Notes: generated from the letters alone by a model not told the origin. A stretch of 64,000 bases of DNA from Kluyvera genomosp. 3 (GCA_002211745.1 CP022114.1:744001-808000), one strand, 5' to 3'. Positions 29,053 to 40,397 are shown, counted from the first letter of the stretch. A program made the numbers and translations.

Positions 29053-31187
29053 ATGAAATCAATGAACATTGCTGCCAGTCGTGAACTGGTCTCTCGCCTT
29101 TCCACCCATCGTGACGTGGTGGCGCTGGATAGTACCGACTTTACCGATGTGGCAGCAGTCGTCATTACCGTGGCCGACAGCCACAGCGGCATTCTTACGT
29201 TACTCAAACGCACCGGATTTAAGCTGCCGGTGTTCGTGCTGACAAGCGATGATATCAGCGTGCCAAACGGCGTAGAGGCGGTCATCAGCGGTAAAGATCA
29301 GGAGTGGCTGGAGCTGGAAACCGCCGCCTGTCGCTATGAAGAAGAGCTGCTGCCGCCGTTTTTTAATACCCTGACTCAGTACGTTGAAATGGGTAACAGC
29401 ACGTTTGCCTGTCCGGGGCATCAGCACGGCGCGTTCTTTAAAAAACATCCGGCGGGCCGCCAGTTTTATGACTTCTTCGGTGAGAACGTCTTTCGTGCCG
29501 ACATGTGCAACGCCGACGTGAAGCTCGGTGACCTGCTGATTCACGAAGGCTCTGCCAAGCACGCGCAGAAGTTTGCCGCGAAGGTGTTCCACGCCGATAA
29601 AACCTACTTCGTGCTGAACGGCACCTCCGCCGCCAATAAGGTGGTGACCAATGCCCTGCTGGCCCGCGGCGACCTGGTGCTGTTCGACCGCAATAACCAC
29701 AAATCGAACCACCACGGCGCGCTGATTCAGGCTGGCGCGACGCCGGTCTATCTGGAAGCGGCGCGTAATCCGTTCGGTTTTATCGGCGGCATTGATGAGC
29801 ACTGCTTTGACGAGCGTTACCTGCGCGAACAGATTCGTGAAGCCGCGCCGGAGAAAGCCGATGATGCGCGTCCGTTCCGCCTGGCGATCATTCAGCTGGG
29901 CACCTATGACGGCACTATTTACAATGCGCGTCAGGTGGTGGATAAAATCGGCCACCTTTGCGACTACATTCTGTTTGACTCCGCATGGGTAGGCTATGAG
30001 CAGTTTATCGATATGATGTCCGACACCTCGCCGCTGCTGCTGGATCTTAACGAAAACGATCCGGGCATTTTCGTTACCCAATCGGTACACAAACAGCAGG
30101 CGGGCTTCTCGCAGACCTCGCAGATCCACAAAAAAGATAACCATATTCGCGGCCAGGCGCGCTTTTGCCCGCACAAACGGCTGAACAACGCCTTTATGCT
30201 GCACGCCTCAACCAGCCCGTTTTACCCGCTGTTTGCGGCGCTGGATATCAACGCCAAAATCCACGAAGGGAGAGCGGGCGCCGTCTGTGGGCTGAGTGCG
30301 TCGAGCAGGGGATTGAAGCGCGTAAGGCGATTGTGGCGAACTGTAAGATGATCCAGCCGTTTATCCCGCCGATGGTGGATGGTCGCCCGTGGCAGGATCA
30401 CCCAACCAAAACGATTGCCAGCGAGCGTCGCTTCTTCAGCTTCGCGCCTGGCGCGCGCTGGCACGGTTTTGAGGGCTATGCGCAGGATCAGTACTTCGTG
30501 GATCCGTGCAAATTGCTGCTGACCACGCCGGGGATCGACGCGGAAACCGGGCAATATACCGAGTTTGGTATTCCGGCGACGATTCTTGCCCACTATCTGC
30601 GTGAGAACGGTATCGTGCCGGAGAAATGCGACCTGAATTCGATCCTGTTCCTGCTAACCCCTGCGGAAACGCCGGAAAAAATGGCGCAGCTGGTGGCAAT
30701 GCTCGGCCAGTTTGAACAGCATATCGAGGACGATACGCCGCTAGCCGACGTGCTGCCGACTATCTACAACAAGTATCCGGTACGTTACCGTGACTATACG
30801 CTACGCGAGCTGTGTCAGGAGATGCACAATCTTTACGTCAGCTTTGACGTCAAGGACCTGCAAAAGGCGATGTTCCGCAAAGAGAGTTTGCCGCAAGTGG
30901 TGATGAACCCGCAGGACGCCAACAGCGAGTTTATTCGCGGTAATGTTGAGCTGGTGCGTATTAACGAAGCGGAAGGGCGCATTGCCGCTGAAGGCGCGCT
31001 GCCGTATCCACCGGGCGTGCTGTGCGTGGTGCCGGGGGAAGTGTGGGGCGGTGCGGTACAGCGTTATTTCCTGGCGCTGGAAGAGGGCGTGAACCTGCTG
31101 CCGGGCTTTTCGCCGGAGCTTCAGGGGGTGTACAGCGAGAAGGATGCTGACGGTATCAGCCGGTTGTACGGCTATGTACTGAAATAA
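29053..31187 (+). CDS. speC: Constitutive ornithine decarboxylase (one frameshift)
   Basis: SpeC makes putrescine from ornithine with PLP in the cytoplasm. The protein starts MKSMNIAASRELVSRLSTHR at the ATG matching the E. coli start. It has an N-terminal wing domain, the PLP lysine in SVHKQQAGFSQTSQIHKKDNH (Lys355 in E. coli) and the C-terminal domain ending SRLYGYVLK. One missing G near 30270 splits the frame; repair restores IHEGESGRRLWAECVEQG and gives 711 residues, equal to E. coli. In E. coli nupG is the next gene; here ten kilobases of citrate genes come between. Confidence 0.94.
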
Positions 31188-31193
31188 AACGGG

Positions 31194-31216
31194 CCCCTCA
31201 TCCCGCAGATGAGGGG
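31194..31216. terminator. Hairpin between convergent speC and citB
   Basis: CCCCTCAT (31194-31201) pairs with ATGAGGGG (31209-31216), seven bases past the speC stop and directly before the citB stop. It probably terminates speC and perhaps citAB. Confidence 0.6.
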
Positions 31217-31909
31217 TTATGCGGCGCTGCGTCGGTACATACGGCGCGGGTGTCCAATCTTGCCATACAGCATTTCCACGCTTAAAAAGCCCGCTTCTAC
31301 ACAGTGTTCCAGGTATCGGCGGGCGGTGGTTTTACTCAAACCCGTTTCGCTGACCACTTCATCCACAGAGAAGCAGTGTGCGGCCTGGTCGTTAAACAGC
31401 TTTCGCACCAATTCCAGCGTTTTCTCCTCAATGCCTTTACTGCCGCTGTCCTGACGATAATTTTTGGCCTGGAGTTGGTAGAGCGAATCGACGTTCTGCT
31501 GGTCGACGATTTTCCATACCCGTTGCTGCTCGGCGAACTGCACAAAGCGTTCCAGTGATTGGCTCAGACGCTTCCACGATACCGGCTTGAGGATGTAGTC
31601 AAAGGCGCCGTTACGAATCGCCAGGCTACAGGTGTTCATGTCGCTGGCGGCGGTAATGAAAATGACCGAGCAGTTGGCCTGCACCAGCATGGGGTTGCTG
31701 ATGAGCGTAATGCCTTTACCGTCAGGCAGATAGTTATCCAGCAGCAATAGCTGCGGCTGCTTGCTCTTGAGCTGTGCCTGAGCGTCCGCCAGTGAAGGGG
31801 CGATACCGACGAGCCGCAGGCGTGGGTGCTTGCTGATAAGCTCCGCGTGTAGCTGCGCCAGTTCATGTTCATCTTCAACGATCAGTACATCGATAAGTTC
31901 ATGTTGCAT
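31217..31909 (-). CDS. citB: Citrate two-component response regulator CitB/DpiA
   Basis: A CitB-family regulator of 230 residues that activates citrate fermentation genes when phosphorylated by CitA. The receiver domain (about 1-125) has the acidic pair in LIVEDEHELA, the phospho-acceptor Asp in LLLLDNYLPDGKG (near 57), and the Lys in DYILKPVSW. The C-terminal HTH (about 170-225) has FSVDEVVSETGLSKTTARRYLEHC. The ATG overlaps the end of citA by 11 bases. It is convergent with speC. The frame is intact. Confidence 0.92.
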   Translation of the reverse strand: MQHELIDVLIVEDEHELAQLHAELISKHPRLRLVGIAPSLADAQAQLKSKQPQLLLLDNYLPDGKGITLISNPMLVQANCSVIFITAASDMNTCSLAIRNGAFDYILKPVSWKRLSQSLERFVQFAEQQRVWKIVDQQNVDSLYQLQAKNYRQDSGSKGIEEKTLELVRKLFNDQAAHCFSVDEVVSETGLSKTTARRYLEHCVEAGFLSVEMLYGKIGHPRRMYRRSAA

Positions 31910-33531
31910 AGTCGGTATCTTCCAATTCCTGTGAGGTACATCTGACCGTTCCCGTTGCAGGAATAAACAGTGAGAAAATCGTGCCGCGTGGCGTGTTATC
32001 GGCAACTTCGATTAAACCGCCAGCTTGGGTGACATAGCTTTCGATCAGATACAGCCCAATCCCGTGATCGCCCTGCGTTTTGGTGGTGATCCCGCGTTCA
32101 AATATCCGCTCGCGGATCTCCGGTTTAATGCCGATCCCCTGATCGGCAACCTCGATAATTAACTCTCGATCGTTCAGCTTGATCATCACTTCTACGGGTT
32201 CATGCGGAATCGGGGCGCGCTGCGTGGCTTCGATGGCGTTATCCAGCAGATTACCAATAATGGAGATGACCTCGGACTCCGTCAGCGGGACAAACGGCCT
32301 GTCCATCAGGCAACCTGGGTCAAAGCGTAACGCCACGCCTTTTTCACGGGCGCGAGCAGCTTTCCCAGCAGCAGGCCACACATTGTTGGTGAGCTAAAGC
32401 GTGAGGAGATAAAGTCTAGCAGTTCCTGGGCGTGCTCTGACTGGGCCTGGATAAAGCGAATGGCCTCATCGTAGCGCTCCATATGCAGTAGCCGGAGAGG
32501 GTGGTCATTCGGTTGAGCTGTTCGTGGCGCATGATGCGCAGGTTATCAACGTAGCGCTTCACCTGGCTTAGCTGTGCGCTGAGAGAGTCAATTTCGTTGC
32601 GATCGCGGAAGGTTATCACCCAACCCTGAAGCGAATTCTCCATCATGATCCTTACGCGGCTGGCGATCACCGTCAGATCGTTAAAATGGCAGATCTCATC
32701 GTGCGTGTCCTGCTTTAGCATGGTGTTGCGGTTGAAGAACGGCATCGGGTAATGACGTCGCTAATTAGCTGTCCCGCAGCCGACGCGCCGGAAGGCTAAG
32801 GCCCAGCAGCTTTCTGGCTGCCTGGTTAATCACCTCGATACGCAGGTTATCGTCCATGGCGATAACGCCTTCGTAGATAGACTCCATCATCGCCTTTTGC
32901 TGGCGTACCAGCAGCCCTATCTCGCGGGGTTCCAGGGAGAAAATCTGCTTTTTAATACTGCGGGTGAAGAACCACGAGAAGATGAACAGCGCCAGCAGCA
33001 GCAGGACGGCGGCAATCAGGATATTCACCACCTTGTTGACGGTGATGCTGTCGAGATAGCTGGTGAGGTAGCCGACGGAGACAATCCTATCACTTTGCCC
33101 TGGTCATCAAAAATAGGCGCTTTGCTGCGCAGCGAAATGCCTAACCCGCCCTGGCGAATCGTGGTGGTGCTTTTACCCCGCAACACCTCTTCGTTATCAC
33201 CGCCGACCAGCGTGGTGCCTACGCGATCGTTAAATACTGAATGAAATAGATGCCGGCCTTCATTGTCGCCAATGACAATAAAGCTGGCGTCGCTGCGCGC
33301 GGCTAATCGTTGCATAAAATCATGGATGGCAGGAATATTTTTATCGGCAACCTGTTTACGCAAACTCGGGATGATGGCAATTTCTTCCGCCTGTATTTTG
33401 GCGCGGCCGCTCATCTCTTGATAGAGCTGTCGGCCCATATCGATATAATAATAGCTACCCAGCAGCGCAAAAAGCACCGAGAAAAAGGCAACCAGCGAAA
33501 TAAACAGTTTTATCTGGAATGATACTTTCAT
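31899..33531 (-). CDS. citA: Citrate sensor histidine kinase CitA/DpiB (about five frameshifts)
   Basis: CitA is an inner-membrane kinase with a periplasmic PAS domain that binds citrate. The start ATG at 33531 gives MKVSFQIKLFISLVAFF (TM1), then the periplasmic domain with SDASFIVIGDNEGRHLFHS and the citrate-contact region GGLGISLRSKAPIFDD, TM2 (VVNILIAAVLLLLALFIFSW), a cytoplasmic PAS domain, the phospho-His in IMRHEQLNRM and an ATPase domain (LLDNAIEAT, EVADQGIGI, GDHGIGLYL). Frames break once near 33088, twice near 32750-32780, and twice near 32375-32495. Adding five bases gives 545 residues, close to K. pneumoniae CitA (547). Confidence 0.88.
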
Positions 33532-33704
33532 TACTCTCACGCAGGGCCGCAATGGATACCGCCAATATATCATCTTTTTTGACGATGCCAGCCTGTTTGC
33601 CGGAAACTTGTGATCCTTGCACAGCCGCCCCTGACAGGTAATTTTCTGAAAAGTGGGTTTAATTAAGGTTAAATTAATAAATGTTATTTATTTGTGCAAT
33701 TTAG

Positions 33705-33805
33705 AAAAGAAACCATAAAAACCACGCTTATAAATAAGGCGTCAATCACATTAAATAAAAGAAACCATTAAAACCATAGGTGCCATTAAAACTTCGGTTT
33801 TAATA
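33705..33805. promoter_or_regulatory. Direct repeats and hairpin in the cit divergent promoter region
   Basis: The AT-rich 346-bp gap between citA and the carrier gene holds two 20-mers differing at one base, AAAAGAAACCATAAAAACCA at 33705-33724 and its copy at 33757-33776. They are 52 bases apart, about five helical turns. A third CCATTAAAAC (33783-33792) is part of a perfect hairpin (ATTAAAAC-TTCG-GTTTTAAT, about 33785-33804). These are good candidates for CitB binding, and CitB sites in K. pneumoniae are AT-rich. Confidence 0.5.
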
Positions 33806-33877
33806 TGCTTTTACTCACATAAAGTAAGCCTTTAAGCCCTTAGGCTAAACACACAAAATAACCAAAAGGGCTTCATT

Positions 33878-35238
33878 ATGAGCACAACTGATGATTCATT
33901 CTCTGTTACCCACGATCCGATAGAAATTCAGCGTCCGGCGCTTAAAGAACGCTGGTGGCATATTATGGACACCTGGAAAGTTGGCATTATTCCACTGCCG
34001 CTGTTTTTGCTGGCTGGAGTACTTATCGCGATTGATTGTCTGGGCGGCAAGCTGCCGAGCGATATCGTGGTGATGGTTGCGACGCTGGCGTTTTTTGGTT
34101 TTGCCTGCGGCGAGTTCGGTAAGCGTCTGCCGATTGTCGGTAAGCTCGGTGCTGCAGCGATATGCGCCACCTTTATTCCTTCGGCAATGGTCTATTACGG
34201 CCTGTTACCGGACGTGGTGGTGGAGTCGACCACCAAATTCTATAAATCGACCAACATTCTCTATCTCTATATCTGCTGCATTATCGTCGGCAGCATTATG
34301 AGCATGAACCGTACGGTGCTGATTCAGGGCTTCCTGCGCATCTTCTTCCCGATGCTGTGCGGAGAAATCGTCGGCATGATTGTTGGCATGGGCGTGGGGA
34401 TGGCGCTGGGTCTTGAGCCGTTCCAGATCTTCTTCTTTATCATTCTACCGATTATGGCGGGCGGTGTCGGTGAAGGCGCGATTCCGTTGTCTATCGGTTA
34501 CGCCACCTTGCTGCATATGGATCAGGGCGTGGCGCTCGGTCGCGTACTGCCGATGGTCATGCTCGGCGGCCTGACAGCCATTATCATCTCTGGCTGCCTT
34601 AACCAACTGGGTAAACGCTATCCGCACCTGACCGGTGAAGGCCAGCTGATGCCAAACCGCGCTAACGCGGATACGCAATCTTCGCAGCCAACGGTATCCG
34701 GTAAAACCGACGTTACCACCATCGCTTCCGGCGCGCTGCTGGCGGTACTGCTCTACATGCTGGGATGCTGGGCCACAAGCTGATTGGCCTGCCAGCGCCG
34801 GTTGGCATGCTGTTTATGGCTGTCCTGGTGAAGCTCTGCAACGCCGCCTCTCCGCGTCTGCTGGAAGGCTCTCAGGTGGTTTACAAATTCTTCCAGACCT
34901 CCGTGACCTACCCAATTCTGTTTGCCGTGGGCGTGGCTATCACCCCGTGGCAGGAGCTGGTTAACGCTTTCACCGTCAGCAACCTGCTGGTTATCGTCAG
35001 CACCGTTTCGGCGCTGGTCGCCACTGGCTTCTTCGTCGGTAAAAAAATCGGCATGCACCCGATTGATGTCGCCATCGTCTCCTGCTGCCAGAGCGGGCAG
35101 GGCGGTACCGGTGATGTGGCCATTCTGACCGCCGGTAACCGTATGAGCCTGATGCCGTTCGCACAGATTGCAACCCGTATCGGTGGGGCGATTAACGTCT
35201 CTATCTCGCTGCTGGTACTGGGCAACTTCCTCGTTTAA
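33878..35238 (+). CDS. citW: 2-hydroxycarboxylate transporter (CitW/CitS family), probable citrate carrier (one frameshift)
   Basis: The protein has about 11 membrane segments and the two family signatures GGVGEGAIPLSIGYA (about residue 195) and SGQGGTGDVAILTAGNRM (about 410), the reentrant-loop GGxG motifs of the 2HCT family. One missing G near 34765 splits the frame; repair gives 453 residues. It is less like the Na+-citrate symporter CitS of K. pneumoniae than the CitW/CitP branch, which exchanges citrate for acetate or other acids. It is divergent from citAB and heads the citrate operon, so citrate is the likely substrate. The symbol is tentative. Confidence 0.78.
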
Positions 35239-35251
35239 TCAGGACTGAATA

Positions 35252-36114
35252 ATGAAACTCGCAAGCTTTATCTATCAGGGCGTACGCAGCTACGGCATCG
35301 TAAAGACCCAGGGGATGATTGATTTAGGCCGCCGTCTGGGCGACCGCTACGCTGACCTGAAGGCGCTGCTGGAGGGCAACGGGCTGGCGGACGCCACGCG
35401 CTATCTTAATGATGCGGTGGATGTACCGATGGACGCCGCGACCTTTTTACCGGTGATTGAGCACCCGGAAAAGATCCTCTGCGTGGGCATGAACTACGCC
35501 GAAAAACGCAAAGAGTTTGACCAGCATAACCCCGCGCCGACGCTGTTTGTCCGCTTCCCGGATTCCCAGACGGCGCATAACGCGCCGGTATTGAAGCCAC
35601 GTCATTCGCGTGAGTTTGACTACGAAGGCGAGCTGGCAGTGATTATCGGTAAGGGCGGCGAGAACATCAGCCGTGAAGACGCGCTGCGTCACGTTGCGGG
35701 CTATAGCTGCTATATGGATGGCTCCGCCCGTGACTGGCAGCACACGTGGTTTACCGCGGGAAAAAACTGGCGTCAGACCGGGGCGTTCGGCCGTGGATGA
35801 CCACGGCGGATGAAATTCCTGACCCACACCAGCTTGCCATCCGCACCTGGCTGAACGGCCGCATGGTGCAGGACGACAACACCAGCAGCATGATCCACAA
35901 GGTGGCGGAACTGATTGAATATATCAGCACCTTCACCCGCCTGAGCCCTGGCGATGTGATCATCACCGGCTCCCCAGGCGGCGTCGGCAAAAAGCGTAAC
36001 CCGCCGCTGTTTATGCAGGAAGGCGATCGCATTGAGGTGGAAATTGAGCATATCGGCCACCTCAGCAACATCATCATGGAAGCGCCAGCGAACACGCTGA
36101 CGGCAGCGCACTAA
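35252..36114 (+). CDS. Fumarylacetoacetate hydrolase-family protein in the citrate operon (one frameshift)
   Basis: FAH-family metalloenzymes hydrolyse or decarboxylate beta-diketo or oxo-acids; oxaloacetate decarboxylases are known among them. The motif MNYAEKRKEFD is followed by the metal-binding region FDYEGELAVIIGKGG, with its Glu pair, and a C-terminal GDVIITGSPGGVGKKRNPP. One missing base near 35795 splits the frame; repair gives 287 residues. It lies 13 bases after the carrier and 13 before citC. Since citrate lyase releases oxaloacetate and no oadGAB pump is present, it may act on oxaloacetate; this is inference. Confidence 0.75.
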
Positions 36115-36127
36115 GTAAGGCGGCACG

Positions 36128-37146
36128 ATGTACACGCAACCCACTTTCGATTTCCGGGTTACCCAGGTAGCGGAACATCCGGAACGTTTGGATTCGATTC
36201 GTTCGCTGCTGGTTGATAGCGGTCTTGGCATGGACAGCGACATCTCGCTGTTTGTTGAAGCCTGGTCCGGGAAAACGCTGGTGGGCTGTGCAGGTCTGGC
36301 GGCGAACGTTATCAAATGCGTGGCGGTTGATGAACGCCAGCGCGGCGCCAACCTGAGTGCCCGTCTGCTGGCTGAGGTGGAGAACGTGGCGCTGGCCTTG
36401 GGCCATTTCCACCTGTTCCTCTGCACGCGTCCCTGCAACAAGGAGCGCTTTGCCCGTAGCGGTTTCTGGCCCATTGCCCAAAGCGGTAACAACGCGGTGC
36501 TGATGGAAAACACCCCGCAGGGGATCCAGCGTTACTGCCGCGCGCTCAGCCAGAAACGCAGGCCGGGGGAAAAGGTGGGAGCCATCGTGATGAACGCGAA
36601 TCCGTTCACCCTCGGCCACCGTCATCTGGTGGAAACGGCGGCGGCGCAGTGTGACTGGTTGCACCTGTTTGTGGTACGCGAGGACGCGTCGTTCTTCCCG
36701 TTCCTGGCCGTCTGGAAATGGTGCGGGCAGGCGTGGCGCATCTGCCCAACGTCACTGTGCATGAGGGCTCGCAGTACATCATCTCCCGCGCCACTTTCCC
36801 GGCCTACTTCCTGAAAGAGTCCGGCAAAGTGCAGCAGGCGTGGAGCGAAATCGACGTGCTGTTATTTCGCAATAACATCGCTCCGACGCTGGGTATTACC
36901 CATCGTTTCATCGGCTCTGAACCCTTTTGCGATGTCACCCGGCAGTACAACCAGACGCTGCACGCACTGCTGGAGGGCGACATCACGGTGGTGGAGATAC
37001 CGCGCATTAAGATTACGGGAAACGCCATCTCGGCATCGGAAGTGCGCCGCTTACTGAAAACGCAGCAATTTTCTCGAATCCGGGACATTGTCCCGGCATC
37101 CACTTTCGCGCATTTAGAAGCGCATTACAGTGCGGAAGTTGCATAA
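36128..37146 (+). CDS. citC: [Citrate (pro-3S)-lyase] ligase (one frameshift)
   Basis: CitC acetylates the prosthetic group of citrate lyase with ATP and acetate, switching the enzyme on. The N-terminal GNAT-like domain (about 1-130; VAVDERQRGANLSARLL) is followed by a nucleotidyltransferase domain with NANPFTLGHRHLVETAA, a variant HxGH motif, and the C-terminal KITGNAISASEVRRLL. The frame breaks near 36700; one missing base restores it, giving 339 residues. It opens the citCDEFXG gene set, with only 13 bases before it. Confidence 0.9.
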
Positions 37147-37162
37147 CTATCAGGACTAAATC

Positions 37163-37453
37163 ATGAAAATCGTAAGGGAGGCGCTGGCCGGAACGCAGGA
37201 GTCCAGCGACCTGATGGTGAAAATCGCCCCCGCCGACGGCGAGCTGGAGATTGTCATCCACAGTGAAGTGATGAAGCAGTTTGGCGAGCAGATTCGCCAG
37301 ATCGTAGCAGAGACCCTGCGCACGATGGGCGTGAAGCAGGGGCTGGTTATCGTCGAAGACAAAGGCGCGCTGGACTGTGTTATCCGCGCCCGTCTGCAAA
37401 GCGCGGTGCTGCGCGCAACGGATGCGCAGCAAATTGCCTGGGAGAAACTGTGA
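37163..37453 (+). CDS. citD: Citrate lyase acyl carrier protein (gamma subunit)
   Basis: CitD carries the 2'-(5''-phosphoribosyl)-3'-dephospho-CoA arm of citrate lyase. The 96-residue product has the modified serine in [14 protein letters not shown] (near residue 14) and the family segments [17 protein letters not shown] and [19 protein letters not shown]. The start ATG lies 16 bases past citC, and the stop TGA overlaps the citE ATG (TGATG). The frame is intact and length is standard. Confidence 0.94.
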   Translation: MKIVREALAGTQESSDLMVKIAPADGELEIVIHSEVMKQFGEQIRQIVAETLRTMGVKQGLVIVEDKGALDCVIRARLQSAVLRATDAQQIAWEKL

Positions 37454-38328
37454 TGAGTAAACTTCGCCGCAGTATGTTGTTCCTGCCGGGCGCCAATGCC
37501 GCCATGCTTTCCACCGCGTTTATCTATCGCCCCGACTCCATCATGTTCGACCTCGAAGATGCGGTGGCGCTGCGTGAGAAAGACACCGCGCGTTTGCTGG
37601 TCTTCCATGCCCTGCAGCATCCAATGTATCAGGACATTGAAACCGTTGTGCGCATCAACCCGCTCAGCACGCCGTTTGGCCTGCTGGATCTGGAAGCGGC
37701 GGTTCGTGGCGGCGTTGACGTGATTCGCCTGCCGAAAACCGATACCTCGGACGATATTTTTGAGCTGGAAGGCCACCTTGAGCGCATTGAACGTGAGTGC
37801 GGGCGCGAAGTGGGCTCCACCCGGGTAATGGCAGCCATTGAATCGGCGATTGGCGTAATTAACGCCGTGGCGATTGCCCGCAGCTCTCCGCGGCTTATCG
37901 GCATTGCGCTGGCGGCATTTGACTATGTGATGGACATGCAGACCGAACGCGGCGACGGCACCGAGCTGTTCTACGCCCGCTGCGCCGTGCTGCACGCCGC
38001 GCGCGCCGCTCATATTGATGCCTTCGATGTGGTGTGGTCAGACGTTAACGATGAAGCCGGGTTCCTGCGGGAAGTGGAGCTGATCCGCAAGATGGGCTTT
38101 AACGGCAAATCGCTGATTAATCCACGACAGATTGACCTCTTACATAACGCCTACGCGCCAACGCAGCAGGAAGTTGACCATGCGAAACGGGTGATTGAAG
38201 CCGCGGAAGAGGGCGAGCGTAACGGGCTGGGCGTCGTATCGCTCAACGGCAAAATGGTGGATGCGCCGATTATTGACCACGCTCAGCGGGTGCTGGAACG
38301 CGCGGCGGCTTCCGGCGTGCGTCGTTAA
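37453..38328 (+). CDS. citE: Citrate lyase beta subunit
   Basis: CitE cleaves the citryl-thioester to oxaloacetate, regenerating the acetyl carrier. The 291-residue product has [37 protein letters not shown] with the Mg-binding acidic residues, IRLPKTDT, and [14 protein letters not shown], all hallmarks of the HpcH/HpaI aldolase-like family. The ATG overlaps the citD stop. The frame is intact. It is a partner of CitD and CitF in the hexameric enzyme. Confidence 0.95.
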   Translation: MSKLRRSMLFLPGANAAMLSTAFIYRPDSIMFDLEDAVALREKDTARLLVFHALQHPMYQDIETVVRINPLSTPFGLLDLEAAVRGGVDVIRLPKTDTSDDIFELEGHLERIERECGREVGSTRVMAAIESAIGVINAVAIARSSPRLIGIALAAFDYVMDMQTERGDGTELFYARCAVLHAARAAHIDAFDVVWSDVNDEAGFLREVELIRKMGFNGKSLINPRQIDLLHNAYAPTQQEVDHAKRVIEAAEEGERNGLGVVSLNGKMVDAPIIDHAQRVLERAAASGVRR

Positions 38329-38338
38329 GGATAAAACA

Positions 38339-39802
38339 ATGAATCAGACAGAACTTCTTCACGAAAATTTCCCCCATCTGCGGGCGCTTCAACCTTTTGA
38401 TACGGCGCACAGCACTACGCCATGGTTGGGCGATATCGAGGCCAAACATCACCGCAAGCTGTGCGACTCGGTCGAGCGGGCTGTGACGCGTTGCGGCCTT
38501 AAAGACGGCATGACCATTTCGTTCCATCACGCATTCCGCGAAGGCGACCGGGTGATTAATAACGTGGTGGCGAAACTTGCACAGATGGGCTTTAAGAACC
38601 TGACGCTGGCCTCAAGCTCGCTGATGACCTGCAACGACGCGCTGATTGAGCATATCGAAAGCGGCGTGATTACCCGCATCTACACCTCCGGCATGCGCGG
38701 CAAGCTGGCGGATGCCATCTCCCACGGGTTGATGGACGAGCCGGTACAAATCCACTCACACGGCGGTCGCGTGAAGCTGCTACAGGACGGTGAATTGCAG
38801 ATAGACGTCGCGTTTCTCGGCGTACCGTGCAGCGATGAGTTTGGCAACGCCAACGGCACGCACGGCAAGTCCTGCTGCGGTTCACTGGGCTACGCCATGG
38901 TCGACGCGCATTTTGCCCGCAAGGTGGTGCTGTTGACCGAAGAACTGGTGCCGTTCCCGAATATGCCCGCCAGCCTGGTGCAGGATCAGGTTGATTACAT
39001 TGTGCAGGTTGAGAGCGTCGGCGACCCGGCGAAAATCAGCGTTGGCGCGGCGCGCGTCACCAGTAACCCGCGCGAGCTGAAAATTGCCCGCGATGCGGCG
39101 GAGGTTATTGAGCACTCCGGCTACTTCAAACCGGGCTTCTCCATGCAGACCGGCTCCGGTGCGGCGGCAACCGCCTGTACCCGCTTTATGGAAGAGAAGA
39201 TGGAGCGTAGCGGCGTGACTGCTCGCTTTGCGCTCGGCGGTATTACCGGTAGCTTGGTGGATCTGCATGAAAAAGGGCTGATCGAAAAACTGCTCGATAC
39301 CCAATGCTTTGACGGCCAGGCGGCGGCGTCGCTGGCACGTAACCCGAACCACGTGGAGATCTCGACCAACGTCTACGCCAACCCCGGCAGCAAGGCGGCC
39401 TGCTGCGACCAGCTTGATGTGGTTATCCTCAGCGCGCTGGAGATTGACGTCGACTTCAACGTGAATGTGATCACCGGTTCCGACGGTGTCATGCGCGGTG
39501 CGTCCGGTGGGCACTGTGACGTTGCCGCCGCGGCGAACCTGACCATCGTGGTGGCCCCGCTGCTGCGTAGCCGCATTCCGACGGTAGTAAAGCGAGTGAC
39601 CACGCGCCTGACGCCGGGCGAAAGCATTGATGTGCTGGTCACCGACCATGGCATCGCGGTGAATCCGGCGCGTCCGGAGATCCGTGAACGGCTGGTAGTG
39701 GCCGGGCTGAAGGTGGTGGATATCGAAACCCTGTATGACCGCGCGGTCTCGCTAACCGGCCTGCCGAAGCCGATTGAATTTACCGATAAAATTGTCGGGT
39801 AA
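38339..39802 (+). CDS. citF: Citrate lyase alpha subunit (citrate:acetyl-ACP transferase)
   Basis: CitF swaps acetate on the carrier for citrate. The 487-residue product starts MNQTELLHENFPHLRALQPF ten bases after citE and carries the CoA-transferase-like features SFHHAFREGDRVIN, YTSGMRGKLADAISHGLM, IHSHGGRVKLL, GSGAAATACTRFMEEKM and the C-terminal SDGVMRGASGGHCDVAAAA. The frame is intact and the sequence is close to K. pneumoniae and E. coli CitF. Confidence 0.95.
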   Translation: MNQTELLHENFPHLRALQPFDTAHSTTPWLGDIEAKHHRKLCDSVERAVTRCGLKDGMTISFHHAFREGDRVINNVVAKLAQMGFKNLTLASSSLMTCNDALIEHIESGVITRIYTSGMRGKLADAISHGLMDEPVQIHSHGGRVKLLQDGELQIDVAFLGVPCSDEFGNANGTHGKSCCGSLGYAMVDAHFARKVVLLTEELVPFPNMPASLVQDQVDYIVQVESVGDPAKISVGAARVTSNPRELKIARDAAEVIEHSGYFKPGFSMQTGSGAAATACTRFMEEKMERSGVTARFALGGITGSLVDLHEKGLIEKLLDTQCFDGQAAASLARNPNHVEISTNVYANPGSKAACCDQLDVVILSALEIDVDFNVNVITGSDGVMRGASGGHCDVAAAANLTIVVAPLLRSRIPTVVKRVTTRLTPGESIDVLVTDHGIAVNPARPEIRERLVVAGLKVVDIETLYDRAVSLTGLPKPIEFTDKIVG

Positions 39803-39859
39803 TCCGCTATCGCGACGGTAGCGTGATTGACACAGTACGTCAGGTGAAGGAGTAGCATT

Positions 39860-40397
39860 ATGACCACCGTGACACCCGTGCAGGCGGGTGTCAGCCTGGA
39901 GGCGCTGCTGGCGGCGAAAGAGAGCCGCGCGGCGCGTCAGGCTGACTGGCTAACGCATTATCAACAACCGATTATTTCCCTTACTCTGGTGACGCCGGGG
40001 CGGTTAAAAACAGCCTGCGCTATCGCAATACCATGGGCGTGGCGCTGCAGATGTGCGATCAACTGCTGTGGCAAAATGGCTGGCAGGTATTGGATCGCCA
40101 GGTCTTCTGGCTGCCTACCGGCCGGAAGCTATGTGGTGCGTGGCGCATCAGGCGCCGGAAATCAAAGCCCGCTGTGCGGCGCTGGAACAGAGCCATCCGC
40201 TAGGGCGGCTGTGGGATCTCGACGTTATCTGCCCACGGGCCGGACACGTGGGACGGCTATCGTTGGGGAGTCATATGCGACGCTGTCTTATCTGCGATGA
40301 ACCGGCCCACGCCTGCTCTCGCTCGCGTAAGCATCCGCTCGAGCAGGTAGTTGGCTGCGTGGAGAAGATGATTGATGACTGGTTTATTCGCGACTAA
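39860..40397 (+). CDS. citX: Apo-citrate lyase phosphoribosyl-dephospho-CoA transferase (two frameshifts)
   Basis: CitX attaches the prosthetic group made by CitG to CitD. The N-terminal VSLEALLAAKESRAARQADWL segment and the C-terminal MRRCLICDEPAHACSRSRKH, a conserved Cys/Arg/His-rich motif, identify it. Missing bases near 40000 and 40120 restore AVKNSLRYRNTMGVALQMCD and WLPTGPEAMWCVAHQ; the repaired length is 179 residues, near the E. coli value (183). The end overlaps the citG start by 23 bases. Confidence 0.88.
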
